Source: Candidatus Zhuqueibacterota bacterium (GTDB taxonomy: Bacteria > Zhuqueibacterota > Zhuqueibacteria > Residuimicrobiales > Krinioviventaceae). Taken from it: DNA of 64,000 nt. Shown piece by piece: positions 60,298 through 64,000 of this stretch. The stretch is taken from NCBI GenBank assembly GCA_016928775.1, contig JAFGKD010000091.1:23770-87769 (forward strand), in the 5' to 3' direction. Position numbers and translations under genes: made by a program. The first letter of the stretch is position 1; each line of letters opens with the position of its first letter. The notes under the pieces are model-generated. The model had not been told where the DNA came from. It saw only the letters and a program-made list of their open reading frames with translations, and did not search any database.

Positions 60298-61152
60298 TTA
60301 GCCCACCGCCTCCGTTGTTTCGGTTTTTAGTTTTTGAGCAAGATATAAAATCGAGATGGTCAAAGCGATAGCACTCAGGACGAGCAGACCGGCGTATAAG
60401 GTATCGTTCTGAAATAAATCGCGCGTCGGCACCATTTGATCTGCCTCGGGCAAGAGCACATAGCCCAGCAGGGCGCCGGTGCCGTTGGCGACAAAATGAA
60501 TCCACATGGCGAGCAGAAGCGAACGGGTGCGATAATAAATCCATCCGATGTAAATTCCAATGGCGACCGCCGGGATGAACTGCCAGGGATTCAGATGAAA
60601 AAAGCCAAAAAACAGCGCGGACCAGATAATGGCCTTTTTCGGAGGATAAAGCTTGAGCAGGCCGTCCAGAATGATGCCGCGCAGGAGCAGCTCTTCACAA
60701 ATCGGCGCCGCTACAACAACCGCAAAAACGGTCCAGATGTCCTGATCGCCCAACAATTCGAGGAAAATCCGCTCGACAAATTTTGGCATGGGGATAAGCT
60801 CAACAACCGGATCGATGAGAAAATATAGCCCCAGGGTGCCGAAAGCGATCATCAGCATCACGACAATGGATGGCAGCGAAAAATCCGGCGCAAAGCCTCC
60901 CTCAACGCGCGACTTTTTGCGTATGCCCAACCAGATGATAAAGACAAAGATCGCGATATATGTGAGCAGAAATGTTAACGAATGGGAGAGAAATTGTTGA
61001 CCCCAATTGCTTTGACCCAGCGCCGCACTCAACTGATTCACAGCCAAAAGCAGCAGATTGACAAAAAGGGCGACCAGCAGCGTGATGAACAATAGCCCCC
61101 ACGTTTGTTTCAGCGAGGGATAGGCGGATGTTGAATTATTAAAGGATTGCAT
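60298..61152 (-). CDS. CPBP-family intramembrane glutamic metalloprotease
   Basis: This 284-residue protein with about eight membrane segments has the Abi/CAAX-protease motifs: EELLLRGIILDGLL (EExxxR), SALFFGFFHLNPWQFIPA (FxxxH) and HFVANGTGALLGYV (HxxxN). Bacterial members cleave membrane-embedded or prenyl-like substrates and are sometimes involved in bacteriocin immunity or signalling. No such neighbours are present. I prefer the second ATG (GGAGAG at ideal distance). It lies 60 bases upstream of the GH71/99-like gene. Confidence 0.9.
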   Translation of the reverse strand: MQSFNNSTSAYPSLKQTWGLLFITLLVALFVNLLLLAVNQLSAALGQSNWGQQFLSHSLTFLLTYIAIFVFIIWLGIRKKSRVEGGFAPDFSLPSIVVMLMIAFGTLGLYFLIDPVVELIPMPKFVERIFLELLGDQDIWTVFAVVVAAPICEELLLRGIILDGLLKLYPPKKAIIWSALFFGFFHLNPWQFIPAVAIGIYIGWIYYRTRSLLLAMWIHFVANGTGALLGYVLLPEADQMVPTRDLFQNDTLYAGLLVLSAIALTISILYLAQKLKTETTEAVG

Positions 61153-61236
61153 TGTTCTCTCCATCTTTAGCCCTACATGTTACAAAAATATGGACAATCC
61201 GGCAAGCCTTTTGAGCATCAAAATTGCACATCCCGA

Positions 61237-62184
61237 CTAGGCTGTCAGCAGTTCGGCGTCGTAGCCAAGGGCGCGGAGATGGTGGGGAAAATGCTCAAAG
61301 CCGTGTGTCGTATATACTTTATGCGGATTGACCTGGTGGACAAAATCGAGGAGTTCGTTGAAATCGGCGTGATCGCTGATGGGGATGGTGTAGTCAGCAC
61401 CAAAACGATTGCCGTTCGGACCATTTGCCCAGCCGGAGAGAAAGACCGTTCGGTAGCGCAGGGGCATGTTTTTTACTTTTTTGAAATACAAAGAGTGCGG
61501 TGGAATCAGGAGAATTTCATCTGCTGCCACCGGTTCATCTTTCCACGGCGTACAATTGGCAAACTCGATGCCGAATTGCATATATATTTTTGCCAGCTCC
61601 CAGGCTGCCCGGTGTACGCGAACGTTATATCCGGCATCGCCCAACATTTTCATCGCCTCCTGAGCCTTGCCCAGGGCATACCCCATAACCACCGGCGTGA
61701 TGCCGGTTCGAAAGCACTCTTCAACAAAGCCTGCCAATTCCTCTTGCAAAAAGTCTGGCGAATGGTCATAAACATATTCGGGGCTCCCGAACGTCGATTC
61801 CATGATAAGAATGTCCGCATGCGGAATGTCAATATCTTCGGCCGTCCAGCTTTTTTTCATTTTGAAATCACCGGTGTACAGCAGAGAGATGTCATTTACA
61901 GTTACGCGGCACATGGCCGAGCCAAGAATATGTCCGGCAGAAAAAAGTTCAATGATGGCGTCGTTTATTTCATGCTGTTCGCGCAAATTCAGCGGTATCG
62001 CTTTTTTCTGTCGCGCCCGCCAGGCGTGGAATTGAATCGTAGGTGGTGTCGCTAAAATGATATCATGATTTTTCAAGTGGTCCGAATGCCCGTGCGACAC
62101 GAATGAAAAGGCGACCTTGCGGCGAGCGTCGAGCCAGAAATCAGCACTATCAATTTTTATTCCCCTGACATCATAGGAAAACAT
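61237..62184 (-). CDS. Metallo-beta-lactamase-fold exonuclease/beta-CASP-like protein
   Basis: This 315-residue protein has the zinc-binding motifs of the MBL fold: SHGHSDH (HxHxDH), SAGHILGSAM, LYTGDF and IPISDHADFNELL, with a late TTHGFEHF. The pattern YALGKAQEAMKML and overall length resemble ligase-associated DNA exonucleases and mRNA 3'-end processing-like proteins (YSH1/CPSF-type). It probably degrades DNA or RNA ends. No ligase or helicase partner is adjacent. The 102 bases between it and pdxT contain no gene. Confidence 0.85.
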   Translation of the reverse strand: MFSYDVRGIKIDSADFWLDARRKVAFSFVSHGHSDHLKNHDIILATPPTIQFHAWRARQKKAIPLNLREQHEINDAIIELFSAGHILGSAMCRVTVNDISLLYTGDFKMKKSWTAEDIDIPHADILIMESTFGSPEYVYDHSPDFLQEELAGFVEECFRTGITPVVMGYALGKAQEAMKMLGDAGYNVRVHRAAWELAKIYMQFGIEFANCTPWKDEPVAADEILLIPPHSLYFKKVKNMPLRYRTVFLSGWANGPNGNRFGADYTIPISDHADFNELLDFVHQVNPHKVYTTHGFEHFPHHLRALGYDAELLTA

Positions 62185-62287
62185 GGGTAATTTGTTTCTT
62201 CTCCAACTGCTGGTTTTGCGGTAAAAAGGTCAAGAATGAAGGAAATGATGCCTCTATTTTTCTTCGTCTCAACCGGAACGAAATCGA

Positions 62288-62869
62288 TTAGTACATGCTT
62301 TTCTGAATTTTCCGAAGAAAATAGTGATGAATTCGAACATCATCCGTCAATTCGGGATGAAAGGTGCCGGCGAGGATGTTTGCTTGTTCAGCCAAAATGA
62401 TATCGTCGTTGTGCCACGCCAGGGGTGTCACATTCGCACCGATGGATACAATTTTGGGAGCACGGATGAACACGCCCTCCATTGAATCGAGCGTGCCGTT
62501 CAATTGAACCTTGACATCGTCAATAAAAGAATCCACCTGACGGCCGTAGGCATTTCGTTGAACCGAAATATCAATCAAGTGCAGCGAATCCTGATCCATC
62601 TCCACAATCGAATCGGCGATGAGAATACAGCCGGCGCAGGTTCCGTAAACCGGTTTGGTTTTTCCGAAACGTCGCACCGAATCCCACATGGTATGCTTTT
62701 TGAGCAGGTTTATCAATGTTGTTGACTCACCGCCCGGAATGATCAAGCCATCGCACTGCGCCAATTGCACTGCTGTTCGAACAAGCCGGGATTTTACGGA
62801 CAGTGTGGCCATTTTCTGCTGATGTCTGTCAAAATCGCCTTGCAGCGCCAGGATACCGACTGTGATCAT
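62288..62869 (-). CDS. pdxT: Pyridoxal 5'-phosphate synthase glutaminase subunit
   Basis: This 193-residue class I glutamine amidotransferase releases ammonia from glutamine for PdxS. The landmarks are VGILALQGDFDRH, the LIIPGGESTT oxyanion region, the nucleophile in YGTCAGCILIA and the histidine pair in AGTFHPELTDD. The ATG is 5 bases beyond the pdxS stop, with GAGG just before it, so the pair is one operon. The usual GTCAGMILLA reads GTCAGCILIA here, which is a tolerated variant. Confidence 0.95.
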   Translation of the reverse strand: MITVGILALQGDFDRHQQKMATLSVKSRLVRTAVQLAQCDGLIIPGGESTTLINLLKKHTMWDSVRRFGKTKPVYGTCAGCILIADSIVEMDQDSLHLIDISVQRNAYGRQVDSFIDDVKVQLNGTLDSMEGVFIRAPKIVSIGANVTPLAWHNDDIILAEQANILAGTFHPELTDDVRIHHYFLRKIQKSMY

Positions 62870-62874
62870 CCGCC

Positions 62875-63759
<885 letters not shown>

Positions 63760-63798
63760 TGCTCTTGCACCTCAAATATCAAAGCAACTTTTGAACGC

Positions 63799-63829
63799 TA
63801 AAGATAGAGAAAAAATCCGCTATTATCAA
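63799..63829 (-). promoter_or_regulatory. Candidate promoter for pdxST
   Basis: The minus strand reads TTG, 20 bases, TATCTTTA. This is near the FCB consensus TTG/TAnnTTTG with the same 20-base spacing seen at hppA. Confidence 0.45.
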
Positions 63830-64000
63830 TATCAAAAAAGGAGAGCGGGTAAAACCTCTGTCTTTGGGAGCAAGAGGCTTATCAATCCGGCCATCATTAT
63901 TTTAGCATTTTTAAGGGAGCCGCTAAAATGACAAGTCATGCCTGCTTCGCCGGAATGACTTTTATCTGTTTCTTGCCGTTTGGCAAAAGTATAGACACAA
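63830..64000. other. Right-edge region upstream of pdxST
   Basis: This stretch holds no complete gene. A hairpin (AAGTCAT/ATGACTT, 63933-63961) is followed by TTATC. An ATG at 63928 with AAGGGAG upstream opens a frame that stays open for the 24 codons to the edge (MTSHACFAGMTFIC...). It overlaps the hairpin and cannot be judged further. Confidence 0.3.

Noticed and set aside
61177-62055. 292-residue plus-strand ORF
   Set aside because: It is the exact antisense of the MBL-fold exonuclease gene, which has full catalytic motifs. The translation shows no family features.

Overview
The window looks like a chromosomal segment of a Gram-negative bacterium of the FCB superphylum, most like candidate KSB1, Calditrichota or a relative. 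This is inferred from family content, not from a marker tree. The strongest clue is that thirteen predicted exported proteins end in the same kind of ~80-residue C-terminal module (NYPNPFN..T.I, then G-x-Y-x-Y, ending KKL.L.K). That module is typical of type IX secretion (Por) and FlgD-like sorting domains. Other clues are outer-membrane beta-barrels, PD40/TolB-like lipoproteins, a kinase fused to PD40 repeats, and TTG-N20-TAnnTTTG-like promoters. I see no rRNA, tRNA, CRISPR array, insertion sequence or prophage.

Layout. 1-12.7 kb is mostly housekeeping: a truncated outer-membrane protein and a DUF3467 protein (minus strand), then a plus-strand run of a Cys-rich unknown, proS, a zinc-ribbon unknown, era, a SpoIID-like protein, an alkaline-phosphatase-superfamily enzyme and the membrane pyrophosphatase hppA. 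After these come rhaM, a dienelactone-hydrolase-like protein and a radical-SAM sulfatase-maturase-like enzyme. 13.0-14.2 kb holds an M29-like aminopeptidase. 14.2-27.4 kb is a minus-strand block in the order lipoprotein, GAF-AAA-Fis sigma-54 activator, PEGA Ser/Thr kinase, Kelch secreted protein, TPR/DUF5683-like protein, then three von Willebrand factor A proteins, two of them with VIT domains. Sigma-54-like promoters lie in two of its gaps. I read it as one signalling-plus-surface-protein locus.

27.5-36.2 kb carries a SWIM-SNF2 helicase, a small unknown, a beta-barrel, a Tat-exported sulfatase and a kinase-PD40 receptor. 36.2-56.8 kb is a minus-strand run of very large exported proteins: a DUF6259-like glycosidase with LamG and FN3 modules, a beta-helix protein, a 5'-nucleotidase, a PD40 lipoprotein and five BNR/Ycf48-type beta-propeller proteins. 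Several of the propeller genes are recent tandem duplicates. 56.1-64 kb has another beta-barrel, a second GAF-AAA-Fis activator, a GH71/99-like secreted enzyme, a CPBP protease, a beta-CASP exonuclease and the pdxS-pdxT vitamin B6 operon.

Together the genes suggest a heterotrophic, polysaccharide-foraging cell with a large surface proteome under kinase and sigma-54 control. The sulfatase, its probable maturase, rhamnose mutarotase and the two glycosidase-like enzymes point to sulfated, possibly rhamnose-containing glycans. That last step is inference.
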